DNA from: Flavilitoribacter sp020436695
GTDB lineage: Bacteria; Bacteroidota; Bacteroidia; Chitinophagales; Saprospiraceae
NCBI GenBank assembly: GCA_041392665.1
Contig: JAWKLQ010000002.1
Span: forward strand, 415,853-479,852
DNA length: 64,000 bases
Direction: 5' to 3'
Made by a program: the position numbers and the translations under genes. The notes under the pieces are model-generated. The model ran no database searches. It was not told the DNA's origin and saw only the letters and a program-made list of their open reading frames with translations. Below, one piece after another: positions 50,805 to 60,129 of this stretch (position 1 is the stretch's first letter; every line of letters begins with the position of its first letter).

Positions 50805-51076
50805 TTTTTTGGGTATTGGATGCTTGGTGCTTGGTTCTCGAAGGCTGGAAGTAGTTAACTCAAGTTGTCAGTGGTCGGTGATCAGTGGTCGGTTGTATTG
50901 GGCTAAGCTAAAATTGAACCAACTAATACGAAATGGACGGGTTCGAAGCCTTCATTCTACTGAAATCCGGGCCGATGCTATTGATTTTAAGCACTTGCAT
51001 GACCAACTGATGGCTGACATCCCAATCTTAGATGTGGGATTTCGCAATACTCAAACTGGGCAACTGACAACCTGGA
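50805..51076. other. 272 bp gap after the NTF2-like gene
   Basis: It starts with GGGTATTGG/GCTTGGTGCTTGG and CAGTGGTCGGTGATCAGTGGTCGG word repeats typical of the intergenic vocabulary here. A short open stretch encoding HLHDQLMADIPILDVGF could be a gene fragment, but I do not recognise it. Confidence 0.35.
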
Positions 51077-51196
51077 TCAATTACAGTGCCCTAAAGCCAT
51101 CCAGATAATGAGGAATACGATTACGGTGCTTAGGCATCCACCGCCCAGTTTTTTCGCGCCATAGCCGGCGATCAGGCCTCTGATCAGGTTGTTCAT
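51077..51196 (-). CDS. 39-residue conserved small membrane protein
   Basis: This short gene reads ATG at 51196 to TGA at 51077. The product starts MNNLIRGLIAGYGAKKLGGG, then CLSTVIVFLIIWMALGHCN: an amphipathic Gly-rich N-terminus and one transmembrane helix. I recall very similar small proteins with the same GAKKLGGGC pattern in many Bacteroidota genomes, which supports it as real. It has no strong Shine-Dalgarno site. Function unknown; perhaps a membrane peptide that assembles by its Gly motifs. Confidence 0.7.
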   Translation of the reverse strand: MNNLIRGLIAGYGAKKLGGGCLSTVIVFLIIWMALGHCN

Positions 51197-51295
51197 ATCT
51201 TTTAATTTTTTGAATTATTGGTAATTAAGCTTTTGCGATCGCTCATTTTTCCAACCCTAAAAATTAAGATCGTGTTCGAAAACCGGTAGCGGTAA

Positions 51296-51333
51296 TTGCC
51301 GGGTATTTTCGGAAATGTGAAAATACCCGGCAA
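51296..51333 (-). terminator. hairpin after the PA14-tailed sulfatase gene
   Basis: A perfect 15 bp stem (51296-51310 with 51319-51333; TTGCCGGGTATTTTC arm) closes an 8 base loop. It lies just past the stop codon of the minus-strand sulfatase. The T-rich part is in the stem itself. Confidence 0.6.
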
Positions 51334-51347
51334 CTGCCCACAAACCA

Positions 51348-53438
51348 TCAATGGAAAAAATACTCAGCGGATATTTCCTTTTCCTCCATTCCCGGACCTT
51401 TCCATTTGAATTTCAGCATTGGCTGCCCGCCCGTCTCCTGCAAATAATAGATACGGATGGGATGAAATCCTGCCTGTAGTGCTACTTCCGACCTTTCCTC
51501 TTCACTAGCCTGGTGTTTATAGCTGCCGTCCAGGAGCTGCGCCTCGTGCAGACGGATCAGAAAAGGGCCGTCAGCGCGGAAGGAAAAGGTATATCGTCCG
51601 TCTTCCGGCACCCGAATGAAGCCTTCCAGAACATATACTCCTTTCGCGGAACCGGCCACGAGGTCTTTCGTTATGGTCTCCTGGTTGGAAGTTAAACCTT
51701 GCGGTTCAGCCAGCCAGGGAAATTTGCCTTTGTAGAAACTTTTTTGCAGTCCCTGGCGCAATTGCCGGGGTATTACGCCCGCCACCAGTGTAGAATCATA
51801 AGGGCGCTTTGCCTCTTCATCCGGCATTCTCATCTGCAACACCTTTTCTTTCATCATGGCCTGCATGCTCCGGAAAGCAGGCTGCCCGGCCAGATTGGTT
51901 GTCTCCTGCTGATCCGTAACCACATTGTAGATTTCAAAATCGTCATCGGCCGACTGGATATTGTAGCGTACCCCGGCAAAATCACCGATACGGATCTTCT
52001 GCATCTGAGAACGGAGACGGGAACGGTGAGCCGGATCGAACTCGTCGTAATCCGGCGTTTTCTGATTGTTGAAATATTCGATGTAAATGGTCCGATCCGG
52101 GTATTCACCGGTGCCCGACAATAAAGGCAATAACGAGACGCCATCCGTACGCACCGGAGCCAGCAACCCAGCCGCATCCGTGATGGTCGGTAACCAGTCG
52201 TACATGGCACTTGGCTCGTTGAATACCTGCCCGGCAGGGATACGGGCCGGCCAGCAGGCAATGGTCGGCACGCGTACGCCACCTTCCCACAAATCGCGCT
52301 TGATGCCGTCAAACGGGCCGAAGCTGTTGAAGAAGGTCGGCTCATTAGGCACATAACCTTTCGGCAAATATGACTCTTTGGAAGGACCGTTATCCGAGCT
52401 AAATACGACCAGGGTATTGTCATCAATATCCAGATCCTGCAGCAACTGCATCAGATCGCCGATGCCTTCGTCTATCCGTCGGCAGGCGGTGGCGTAACGC
52501 TGATAGGTCTCCGGCCAGGGTACTTCCGCCGTGTTGGGATTTTTATCATCGTCCCAGGTTCTGTTGCGGTATTCTGGATAAATATAGCTGTCAGGTTCTC
52601 CTGAAGCGGTGTTGATCATCTGTCCACTACGGCCGGTCCATTGCAGGCCTCCTTTCAGGCCACCGCCGTCGGGGTATTTCTGGGTAGGTAATTCCAGAAC
52701 GGCGTGCGGAACATCATAGGCCAGATACAAAAAGAAAGGTTGGGAATCATCGACATCCTGTACTCTCTGGGTGATATACCGTTTGGCAGAAGCTGTCCAC
52801 AGATCGGTAGTGAGGCACTTATCCAGGCCCGGAGAAATATCGGTGCGGTTTTCCCAGACTTCTTTTTTATCGCGATAGATGCCTTCCTTGGGATAATGTT
52901 CGTGCCCATCGCGATGACGGATGTAGCCCAGATAGTAATCGAAGCCGCGATTAAGCGGATGTGCCGGCCAGTCGGGTCCTTCGCCTTTCCCTTGCAATCC
53001 CCACTTGCCGATGGCCGCCGTGTGGTAGCCGGCACCCTGCATTACCGAACCCAGCGTGTAGGTATCCTGCAATGCTTTGTCAAACTGATTATCCCGGACG
53101 TTAGCATGTCCCTGACTGACCCCCAGCAGTAAGGAGGCCCGGGAAGGGGCACATACCGGTGCGCTGCAGTAATGGCTGGTAAGCATGGCGCCTTTTGCGG
53201 CCAGCGCATCGAGTGCCGGAGTGGATTGCCAGGGTTCGGAGTGATCATTATTGGTTTTTCGTAGATTTTGCCAGAAAACGCCAAGATCACCCCAGCCCAT
53301 ATCGTCTACGAGGATAAAAATAATGTTTGGTTGAGAAGAGTTGGTTGCTTCCTGTCCGCCGGATTGTCCGTACAGCAGGGGATTGATCAGGCAACATAGA
53401 AGGATCATTAATGAACCGGACGAATTCATCCATTTCAT
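51348..53438 (-). CDS. secreted sulfatase with a C-terminal PA14-like domain
   Basis: This 696-residue S1-family sulfatase has a signal peptide (MILLCCLINPLLYGQ). The formylglycine motif is CAPSR with Cys96, calcium ligands include ILVDDMGWGD, and SSDNGPSKES lies further on. Residues about 590-696 form a PA14-like module (VPEDGRYTFSFRADGPFLIRL, FHPIRIYYL) that probably binds carbohydrate. It is larger than the sulfatase at 14013 and secreted rather than a typical lipoprotein. It sits beside erythromycin-esterase-like and GH43 genes, so a sulfated polysaccharide substrate is plausible. Confidence 0.9.
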   Translation of the reverse strand: MKWMNSSGSLMILLCCLINPLLYGQSGGQEATNSSQPNIIFILVDDMGWGDLGVFWQNLRKTNNDHSEPWQSTPALDALAAKGAMLTSHYCSAPVCAPSRASLLLGVSQGHANVRDNQFDKALQDTYTLGSVMQGAGYHTAAIGKWGLQGKGEGPDWPAHPLNRGFDYYLGYIRHRDGHEHYPKEGIYRDKKEVWENRTDISPGLDKCLTTDLWTASAKRYITQRVQDVDDSQPFFLYLAYDVPHAVLELPTQKYPDGGGLKGGLQWTGRSGQMINTASGEPDSYIYPEYRNRTWDDDKNPNTAEVPWPETYQRYATACRRIDEGIGDLMQLLQDLDIDDNTLVVFSSDNGPSKESYLPKGYVPNEPTFFNSFGPFDGIKRDLWEGGVRVPTIACWPARIPAGQVFNEPSAMYDWLPTITDAAGLLAPVRTDGVSLLPLLSGTGEYPDRTIYIEYFNNQKTPDYDEFDPAHRSRLRSQMQKIRIGDFAGVRYNIQSADDDFEIYNVVTDQQETTNLAGQPAFRSMQAMMKEKVLQMRMPDEEAKRPYDSTLVAGVIPRQLRQGLQKSFYKGKFPWLAEPQGLTSNQETITKDLVAGSAKGVYVLEGFIRVPEDGRYTFSFRADGPFLIRLHEAQLLDGSYKHQASEEERSEVALQAGFHPIRIYYLQETGGQPMLKFKWKGPGMEEKEISAEYFFH

Positions 53439-53469
53439 ATTCCAGGTTTTTCGTTAGTGAACAATAAAA

Positions 53470-53640
53470 GTTGTCAGTTAGTCAGTCGTAAGTCATAAGT
53501 CGATTCAGAGATTGCCAAAATGGAAAGGAATTAGTCCTGATTTGTAAAATTCATCCCGGTAATGTCCTTGACCTACAAATCTTCGTACCCCTCGCAATGA
53601 CTGACGACTATTGACTCACGACTGACCACTTACTTTAATC
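53470..53640. repeat. GTCAGT/AAGTC word-repeat inverted region
   Basis: The left part (about 53470-53505) is built of AGTCGTAAGTCATAAGTC words and the right part (about 53600-53640) of GACTGACGACT and GACTCACGACTGAC words. They can pair over a roughly 100 base spacer. A related set occurs at 59218-59283 and 43738-43775. Lies between the sulfatase and the erythromycin-esterase-family gene. Confidence 0.5.
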
Positions 53641-53664
53641 ATAAATTCATCTCCGACAATTACA

Positions 53665-55425
53665 CTACTCTACCCTCATTCTCCCCTTCACTGCTTCCGT
53701 AGGCCGTGCCCGGTTCGTGGTATCCACAAAGATGATACCGTCGTGATGACTGGTATAATCTTCATAACTGCCGTAGAAGCGCAAGCTACGAAAGTCAGGT
53801 CGGAAAGCAGCGCCCGTTCCGAAACTCTTTACCTCATCCCGGAAATAGTCAGCTACTTCCGGGATGAAAGGCTGGCGCAGATCGAGAAAAGAAATGGGGT
53901 GCTCATTTTGAGCGAATATCCAATCTATTGTTCCCTGCTCGGCGGCTTCCACAGAATGCCCCATCAGGCCATTCATTTTTCCGTTCTCATCGTAGCCCAT
54001 AGCCTGAAAACCACCCTGATTGAAGGCAAAGGCAATGGAATAGTACGCGTCCCCGAAAGTTTCCCGCAAGTAGGCTCCCATTGGTTTTATACCGCCGTTG
54101 ATTCCGGCCTCGGGGTTAGCGGCCACGTGCCCATTATGGGCCCAAAGCACCATCCTGGTACCCGGTGGCAACTGAGCACGCAGATACAATACATTATCGG
54201 CCATATAATAATCCCGCATTTCCGGATTGAACTGCCGCAACGCCCTCGCTTTTGTAGCACGCCATCCCTGCATGAGGATGCGCAAATGCTCAACTGCTCT
54301 ATAGTATGCCGTTCTGTTTTGCAGACTGATCAGCCGGCCTTCGGACAGGATCATATCCGCCAGTAGATCATTGTATTTCAGATCCACTTTAGCCACCAGT
54401 GTACTATCCGTAGTCTGGCCGAAAGGAGAGACCCCTTTCTGCAGCTCGCTCACTTCCTCAAATTTTCCGGCCAGTACGGTGTCGGTCTGTACCAAAAAAG
54501 CAGTCACTTCGGCACTCGACTTTTGCAAGACCTGCACATCAAAGCCCAGAAACTGCACCCGCTTTTCCACCGGCACGCCCTGATTGTAGGTGCGCATCCA
54601 CTCGATCATATCGAGCACTTCTTCCGTATCCCAGGTCCAGAAGCCCTGCGAGGACAGTGCCGCTTCTTTGGTTCCTATCCCGTGCAGCACATAATCGTTG
54701 ATATTCTGACAGGCAGGGTAACTGGCCTCGATGGCAAAAACGCGGAAATCCATTTCATTGACCAGAAATTCCAGCATCCGGTGTTTCATCTGGAAAAACT
54801 CCCGGGTACCGTGTGTGGCTTCTCCCAAACCAACAATCTGCACATCTTCCAGTATCGGTTTAAGAAACTGCAGATCATCAAAACCGTTGCCCGCCTCTAC
54901 CGTCTTCAAGGGTTGCGTTTTATCTCCAAACCAGCGGATGATGCTTTGCATTCTGGCTGCCGCTGCCTCCAACTTATCCCGATAAACCTTAGCAGAAAGT
55001 ACGGTCACCTCTTCTACGCTGTAGTTCCCCTGGTTTTGATCGAGGTATTGCTGATAAGCCGGATCGACGGGATCGGTCATCCCTTCATTTTCGGGCTGCA
55101 GGGGTTCAACCTTAAAATAGTAACTGCCGGAATAATCGGCTAGATATTTGAACAGCTCCGGCCCGTCAGTTGAATTGGGCGAATCCAGGAAGCCAATACT
55201 ATCTTTTTTCTCATTGAGCAGAGTCACTTTGAGATCTACCCCCTTTTGCAGAAAATTGACCTCGGCGTATTCGCCTTTCTTTAGCTTCAATTCATACAGG
55301 TGCGTTTCACCTTTTTTCATTTCCGTATCCAAATGAAAGCCCTCTTTGATCAGGGTTTGGGCGTTAATACGGGGTATGGCCGCCAACAGGCCGACCAGCA
55401 GGAAAAGCAGTTGAACATTTTTCAT
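53665..55425 (-). CDS. secreted erythromycin-esterase-family protein
   Basis: This 586-residue protein has a signal peptide ending RINAQ near residue 23. An N-terminal beta domain of about 150 residues resembles a PPC-like or carbohydrate-binding module (EMKKGETHLYELKLKKGEYAEV). The remainder is an erythromycin-esterase-like domain: VGLGEATHGTREFFQMKHRMLEFLV holds the conserved Glu and His, later segments include QFLGFDVQ and MVLWAHNGHVA with a second His. Macrolide resistance is not implied; family members are common in environmental Bacteroidota and their natural substrates are unknown. Confidence 0.85.
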   Translation of the reverse strand: MKNVQLLFLLVGLLAAIPRINAQTLIKEGFHLDTEMKKGETHLYELKLKKGEYAEVNFLQKGVDLKVTLLNEKKDSIGFLDSPNSTDGPELFKYLADYSGSYYFKVEPLQPENEGMTDPVDPAYQQYLDQNQGNYSVEEVTVLSAKVYRDKLEAAAARMQSIIRWFGDKTQPLKTVEAGNGFDDLQFLKPILEDVQIVGLGEATHGTREFFQMKHRMLEFLVNEMDFRVFAIEASYPACQNINDYVLHGIGTKEAALSSQGFWTWDTEEVLDMIEWMRTYNQGVPVEKRVQFLGFDVQVLQKSSAEVTAFLVQTDTVLAGKFEEVSELQKGVSPFGQTTDSTLVAKVDLKYNDLLADMILSEGRLISLQNRTAYYRAVEHLRILMQGWRATKARALRQFNPEMRDYYMADNVLYLRAQLPPGTRMVLWAHNGHVAANPEAGINGGIKPMGAYLRETFGDAYYSIAFAFNQGGFQAMGYDENGKMNGLMGHSVEAAEQGTIDWIFAQNEHPISFLDLRQPFIPEVADYFRDEVKSFGTGAAFRPDFRSLRFYGSYEDYTSHHDGIIFVDTTNRARPTEAVKGRMRVE

Positions 55426-55462
55426 AACCAGGTTTTAGCTTAAAAATAGAAAATTAGGCCAG

Positions 55463-56521
55463 TTATTCCGAGCCCGAAGGTAATGACTGTGGATTCCGGG
55501 TCGGACCGGCCACTACTAATTTGCCCTGATCGTCGATGGTTACCCGATCTATATTCACAGTGCGGTCTTTATTCTCGTGAGAAACGTGGGTATGGTAAAC
55601 AATGAACATTTCCCTGCCGTCCGGTGAACGAGTAAAGGAATTGTGCCCGGGTCCGAACACTCCCCTCAGTGAATCCTTGGCGATAAGTGGGTTATCCATC
55701 GGTTTGGTCCAGGGGCCGAGCGGATGATCCGCCGTGGCATAGCCGATTCCGTAAAAAGGATCGCGCCAGTGATTGGCCGAATACGTCAGGTAGTATTTTC
55801 CGTTCTCTTTAAAAACAAATGCTCCTTCATTGCACCTGGAAAAGTCGCTCTGTGGGTTTTCCCAGTCCTGCTCTGCCTCGGCAATCCGGACCGTATCACT
55901 ATTAGGTTGCAGACTTTGCCGGTCCAGTTCCATAGCGTAAATGATGCCGAACATATAGCCGGCCGGCCATTTTCCGATATAGCCCACCCGGTCGAAATAA
56001 ACGTAAGGCTGCGTATCCTCATCCACGAAAATGTGAGCATCTATGCAGCTGAACCCCCGATCGATCCAGGGGGCGTATTTATCGGTAAAGGGCCCGGTGG
56101 GGGAATCGCTTTCGGCCAGACAGATCAACATCATGTCGGGATATCTGGCTTCATCCTTGGGTTTGCAGCTATACGTCATATAGAATTTACCCTGATAGTG
56201 GATCACTTCGGGGGCCCAGTAACTGTTTTCGCCGAAGGAGTCAGCAGTCTCCTGAAAGGCATATCCTTCATAGGTCCAGTCTCGGAGATTGTCGGATGAC
56301 CAGCACTTAAAGCCATCACGACCGGCGGTGCCGTACAAATAGTATTTTCCGTCAAACTGCATCACGAAAGGGTCGCCCATGCGGAGCGTGCTGTCGCCAA
56401 CGGGGTTGGTATAGGTTTCTGTAGTGATGATCGGAGTCTCAGAGGCTGAGGAGCCTGAATTGCAGGCAGATAGCAGAAGAAAACCACAAAATAACAGCAG
56501 GGAATTATTAAATGCTTGCAT
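55463..56521 (-). CDS. glycoside hydrolase family 43 lipoprotein
   Basis: This 352-residue five-bladed propeller glycosidase is probably an alpha-L-arabinofuranosidase or beta-xylosidase. It is exported (lipobox SAC, Cys20). The three acidic residues of GH43 are visible: Asp in GDPFVMQF, Asp in CIDAHIFVDEDTQPYVYF, and Glu in CNEGAFVFKENGKYYL. The sugar-binding WAPEVIHY segment is also typical. It would trim side chains or release pentoses from hemicellulose or pectin-type polymers, fitting the sulfatase next door. Confidence 0.88.
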   Translation of the reverse strand: MQAFNNSLLLFCGFLLLSACNSGSSASETPIITTETYTNPVGDSTLRMGDPFVMQFDGKYYLYGTAGRDGFKCWSSDNLRDWTYEGYAFQETADSFGENSYWAPEVIHYQGKFYMTYSCKPKDEARYPDMMLICLAESDSPTGPFTDKYAPWIDRGFSCIDAHIFVDEDTQPYVYFDRVGYIGKWPAGYMFGIIYAMELDRQSLQPNSDTVRIAEAEQDWENPQSDFSRCNEGAFVFKENGKYYLTYSANHWRDPFYGIGYATADHPLGPWTKPMDNPLIAKDSLRGVFGPGHNSFTRSPDGREMFIVYHTHVSHENKDRTVNIDRVTIDDQGKLVVAGPTRNPQSLPSGSE

Positions 56522-56558
56522 ATTAAGGAACCTTTCAAGCCTGCTATAAGAGGCGGAT

Positions 56559-56888
56559 TTAAAATCTGCTTTCGAAATAGAGATCTACAGCATCTTTTAG
56601 TTCATCCACTAACTCTGCATCCATATACTGATAGTTATCCGGAATCTCCAGTACCATGATTTCCTTATGCTGCAGTTGAGCACCAAAAGTCTCCATTAAT
56701 CTTTCCTTGTGGTGATGCTCCATAACCAGGATCAGATCAGCCCAGTTGATCAGGCCGCTATTTACCCGGATACGGGCCGTACTGGAAGTACCGGCCGATC
56801 TCACCTGAAATCGCGGATCATTCCGAAAAATGGTTTCCGCCGTTCTGCTTCTCCACTGATTTCGACTGCAGATGAATAAGACGTTCAT
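56559..56888 (-). CDS. low-molecular-weight protein-tyrosine-phosphatase-like protein
   Basis: A 109-residue cytosolic protein starting at the ATG at 56888 with MNVLFICSRNQWRS, matching the Cys-x5-Arg-Ser P-loop of LMW phosphatases (Cys7). It is shorter than true LMW PTPs (about 150), and a DP-type general acid loop near the C-terminus is not clear; the end LEIPDNYQYMDAELVDEL instead resembles a small Bacteroidota group. It may be a phosphatase or an arsenate-reductase-like variant. The gene lies 52 bases downstream of ligA on the same strand. Confidence 0.72.
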   Translation of the reverse strand: MNVLFICSRNQWRSRTAETIFRNDPRFQVRSAGTSSTARIRVNSGLINWADLILVMEHHHKERLMETFGAQLQHKEIMVLEIPDNYQYMDAELVDELKDAVDLYFESRF

Positions 56889-56940
56889 AATGAATTCATC
56901 CGAATATCCGTCACCCCAACCCAAATCGCAACTGAAGTGA

Positions 56941-59079
56941 TCATAATTGCTGCAAAAATTCTTCCTCCGTCAAGATCTCTACCGTCCCCAGGGCCTGGGC
57001 TTTTTTAAGTTTCGACCCCGCCTTCTCCCCTACTACCAATATATTCAGGTTGCCGCTGACGGCGCTGATGTTCTTCGCTCCGGCGGCTTCCGCTTTTTCC
57101 TGGGCTTCCTTGCGGCTCATCGTCTGCAGAGATCCGGTAAAGAGGATGGTCTTCCCGGCAAAGGGTCCATCGCCGGAAGCAGCTTTAGGTCGGTCTTCTT
57201 CGGTCTGCTTGAGGTTAACGCCCAAACTTTCCATTTCTTTAAGTATCTCAATATTACGCGGAACGGCGAAATAAGCCATCACGTTCTGTGCTACCTTGGG
57301 ACCGATATCCTTGATATGAGTGAATTCTTCTTCGGTCCAGTTTTGCAGGTCCAGCACATGATCGATCTCGGCGGCCAGTAGCGTTGATACTTTCTTACCG
57401 AGGTGGTGGATACTCAGGCTATGCAGCAATCGGTGGATGGGATTTTGTTTAGCCTTTTCGATAGACTGGCGAAGATTTTCCGCCGAACGTTCACCGAAGC
57501 CTTCCAATTGAGCAATCTGGTCGTAATCCAGTTGATAGACATCGGCCATGGTCCGGATCCAGCCCAGATCATAAAAACGTTCCACGATCTGCTTACCGAA
57601 GCCTTCAATATCCATCGCCGATTTGGAAACGTGGAAGATAATGCGTTGCAGATCCTGGGCACCGCACACACAGTTGGGACATCGCCAAGCCGCCTCGCCT
57701 TCAGAACGTTCCAGTTCTATCGGCTGGTCCGTATCGTTGATCGGACAATATTTCGGGAATTCGATGGGCGTTTCACTACCGTCCCGTAGTTCGGGCATAG
57801 CTTTTACAATGTAGGGAATTACATCACCGGCCCGTTCAATGAGAACCGTATCGCCCAGATGCAGGTCTTTTTCTTTGATGAAGTCTTCATTGTGCAGGGA
57901 AATGGAGGAGATGGTCACCCCGGCCAGCGCCACCGGCTCTACTTTGGCAACCGGTGTAATGGTGCCGATCTTGCCCACCTGGTATTCCACATTGAGTAAA
58001 CGGGAGGTGGCCTGCTTGGCGGCAAATTTAAAGGCAATGGCCCAGCGAGGGTGGTGGCTTGTGGAGCCGGTTCGTTCCTGCAACTCCCGGTCGTTCACTT
58101 TTACCACCATTCCATCGATCTCATAAGGATAATCTTCCCGTTTCGCTTCCCAGCCCATGCAGAATTCGACGACTTCCCGAATGTTATTACACAATTTTCG
58201 TTCTTCTCCATCCCGGGGTACCTTGAAGCCGAGATTGGCCAGCAGATCCAGACTCTCGTAGTGGGTATCAAAACGATTGAGTTGATTGTTGCCCTCGGCA
58301 TCCGTACCGTAACCCAGGGTATAGATGAATGCTTCCAGGCCCCGTTGTGCTACTTCCCGCGGGTCTTTCATGCGGAGGCCACCGGTGGCCGTGTTCCGGG
58401 CATTAGCAAAAAGGGTGAGGCCGGCAGCGGCCCGTTCCTTGTTCATTTTAGTGAAAACATCCTTGCGGATGATCACCTCTCCCCGCAGTTCTACTTTATC
58501 CAGTTCGTAATCAGAGAATTTGGCGCTCAGGGGAATAGAGCGAATGGCCCGGGCGTTGGCGGTCATCTCCTCTCCCACTGCACCGTTGCCACGCGTTGCG
58601 GCCCGCACCAGCAGATCCTTTTCATACACCAGCGCGATGGAGCCGCCGTCAAATTTAGGTTCTACTGCATACACAATATGAGCATCCTCCGGCATCTGCA
58701 GAAATCTTTTAACCTGCTGATCAAACTCATACAGGTCATCTGCATTGTAAGAATTCGCCAGCGAAAGCATGGGCGTGAGATGCTCTACGGAAGGGAAGTC
58801 GGCACTTAGATCGGCGGATACCCGCTGGGTGGGCGAATCGGACGTGATCAGTTCCGGCTGAGCGGCCTCAATGGCCTCGAGTTGTTTGTACAGCTGATCG
58901 TATTCAAAATCACTCACTACCGGATCGTTCAGTAAATAGTAGCGCCATTCGTGATAAACGATCAGCCGGCGCAGATCGGCGGCTTTCAGATCATCGGATT
59001 GCTGATGCACCGCATTTTCCGGATCAAGATATTGTTTGGATAGTTCGTAGAGGTTTTTTTGTTCCGCTTGGGCGTACAT
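56941..59079 (-). CDS. ligA: NAD-dependent DNA ligase
   Basis: LigA (712 residues) seals nicks in DNA using NAD, essential in replication and repair. Domains in order: Ia with DFEYDQLYKQLEAIE, the adenylation site Lys142 in EPKFDGG, OB fold, a four-Cys zinc finger (CPINDTD, CPNCVCG), helix-hairpin-helix repeats with EGFGERSAENLR, and a C-terminal BRCT domain (FAGKTILFTGSLQTMSRKEAQ). All are intact. The N-terminus includes a short extra segment compared with E. coli. The gene is monocistronic or paired with the small phosphatase-like gene. Confidence 0.96.
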   Translation of the reverse strand: MYAQAEQKNLYELSKQYLDPENAVHQQSDDLKAADLRRLIVYHEWRYYLLNDPVVSDFEYDQLYKQLEAIEAAQPELITSDSPTQRVSADLSADFPSVEHLTPMLSLANSYNADDLYEFDQQVKRFLQMPEDAHIVYAVEPKFDGGSIALVYEKDLLVRAATRGNGAVGEEMTANARAIRSIPLSAKFSDYELDKVELRGEVIIRKDVFTKMNKERAAAGLTLFANARNTATGGLRMKDPREVAQRGLEAFIYTLGYGTDAEGNNQLNRFDTHYESLDLLANLGFKVPRDGEERKLCNNIREVVEFCMGWEAKREDYPYEIDGMVVKVNDRELQERTGSTSHHPRWAIAFKFAAKQATSRLLNVEYQVGKIGTITPVAKVEPVALAGVTISSISLHNEDFIKEKDLHLGDTVLIERAGDVIPYIVKAMPELRDGSETPIEFPKYCPINDTDQPIELERSEGEAAWRCPNCVCGAQDLQRIIFHVSKSAMDIEGFGKQIVERFYDLGWIRTMADVYQLDYDQIAQLEGFGERSAENLRQSIEKAKQNPIHRLLHSLSIHHLGKKVSTLLAAEIDHVLDLQNWTEEEFTHIKDIGPKVAQNVMAYFAVPRNIEILKEMESLGVNLKQTEEDRPKAASGDGPFAGKTILFTGSLQTMSRKEAQEKAEAAGAKNISAVSGNLNILVVGEKAGSKLKKAQALGTVEILTEEEFLQQL

Positions 59080-59217
59080 ACCGGGTTTTTAAAAGGGTTA
59101 TGATTGTCGGGATAAAAATACTTTTTCGGTTTATAAAAAAGCGAAAATTTGCAGAAAATTTGCTAAACAATTACATATTGCAATCAAATAAGTGACATTA
59201 TTAAATCAATGCGTCTT

Positions 59218-59283
59218 AAGTTGTAAGTCCTTTAGTCGTAAGTCCATGACTGATTACTAACGACTGATGAACTTACGACTAAG
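59218..59283. repeat. TAAGTC/GACTTA word-repeat hairpin upstream of the rhomboid gene
   Basis: Repeated AGTCGTAAGTCC words on the left and ACGACTGATGAACTTACGAC words on the right can pair. The vocabulary equals that at 53470-53640. It lies between divergent ligA and the rhomboid gene. Confidence 0.5.
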
Positions 59284-59354
59284 TCAAGCATCTAACAGAA
59301 TTTTCTATTATTTTGCCGCTTAATAGTTTGCTCCGTCTCTTAAATCATCAACAC

Positions 59355-60038
59355 ATGCTATTTCCCATCGGAGATGATCAGGTCAAAGGGGGGTATTTCC
59401 CCATCTTCAGCTATGGATTCATTGCCCTGAATATCATTATCTTTCTTTTTCAGACTTCTCTTCCGCCGGCCCAGTTGCAGGCTTTCATTTATGAATATGG
59501 CGCTATTCCGGAGGAGACTACGCACGGAGCTGATCTGTATACCCTGATTACCAGTATGTTCCTGCACGGTGGTTGGGCTCACCTGATCGGCAATATGCTT
59601 TTCCTCTGGGTATTCGCAGATAATATTGAGGCCACTATCGGCAACCTGCATTTCCTGATCTTTTACCTTATTGGCGGACTGGCGGCACATGCGGCCCATA
59701 TCTACTTCAACTGGGACAGTCAGGTACCTACCGTTGGTGCCAGCGGGGCCATCTCCGCGGTAATGGGCGCCTATCTGGTGATGTTCCCCACTTCCCGGGT
59801 GAAAATGCTTTTCTTTTTCTTCATTTTTCGGATTCCTGCCATCCTGTTCCTGGGCTTCTGGATCGCGCAACAATGGCTCAGCGGTACGGCGGCACTGTCT
59901 GCTGAAACGGTACAGAGTGAGGGAGTGGCCTGGTGGGCGCATATCGGCGGCTTTGTGTTTGGCGTGATCGCCGGGTTTTATTTTCGGTTTAATTATCCGC
60001 GGCCGGAGGTGGAGGTGTACGGGCGGACGCTGGGCTGA
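59355..60038 (+). CDS. rhomboid-family intramembrane serine protease
   Basis: This 227-residue polytopic protease cleaves substrates within the membrane. The ATG at 59355 is chosen because the conserved N-terminus (MLFPIGDDQVKGGYFPIF) starts there; an upstream TTG adds 14 codons. The serine is in GASGAISAVMGAY and the catalytic His in HIGGFVFGVIAG; the HGGWAHLIGNMLFLWVFADN loop is the typical rhomboid motif. About six TM segments. It is divergent from ligA and has a T-rich putative promoter just upstream. Confidence 0.9.
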   Translation: MLFPIGDDQVKGGYFPIFSYGFIALNIIIFLFQTSLPPAQLQAFIYEYGAIPEETTHGADLYTLITSMFLHGGWAHLIGNMLFLWVFADNIEATIGNLHFLIFYLIGGLAAHAAHIYFNWDSQVPTVGASGAISAVMGAYLVMFPTSRVKMLFFFFIFRIPAILFLGFWIAQQWLSGTAALSAETVQSEGVAWWAHIGGFVFGVIAGFYFRFNYPRPEVEVYGRTLG

Positions 60039-60129
60039 CGGACGGGCCGCCTGCGGTGTCCCTGACGGCAATAAAAGATATTCTTCCCTGATTGAACTTA
60101 AACAGAAAAGAAGCGCTTATTTCGAATAC

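Noticed and set aside
50935..51000. tRNA-like GGTTCGAAGCC word
   Set aside because: No acceptor or anticodon stems could be built around it; no tRNA was found anywhere in the window.
50716..51108. Gene overlapping the end of the NTF2-like gene
   Set aside because: The first part is the NTF2-like gene in another frame, the middle is intergenic word repeats, and the last part has no recognised family.
53665..55425. Macrolide resistance gene
   Set aside because: The erythromycin-esterase family is broad; signal peptide, beta module and polysaccharide context do not support a resistance role.
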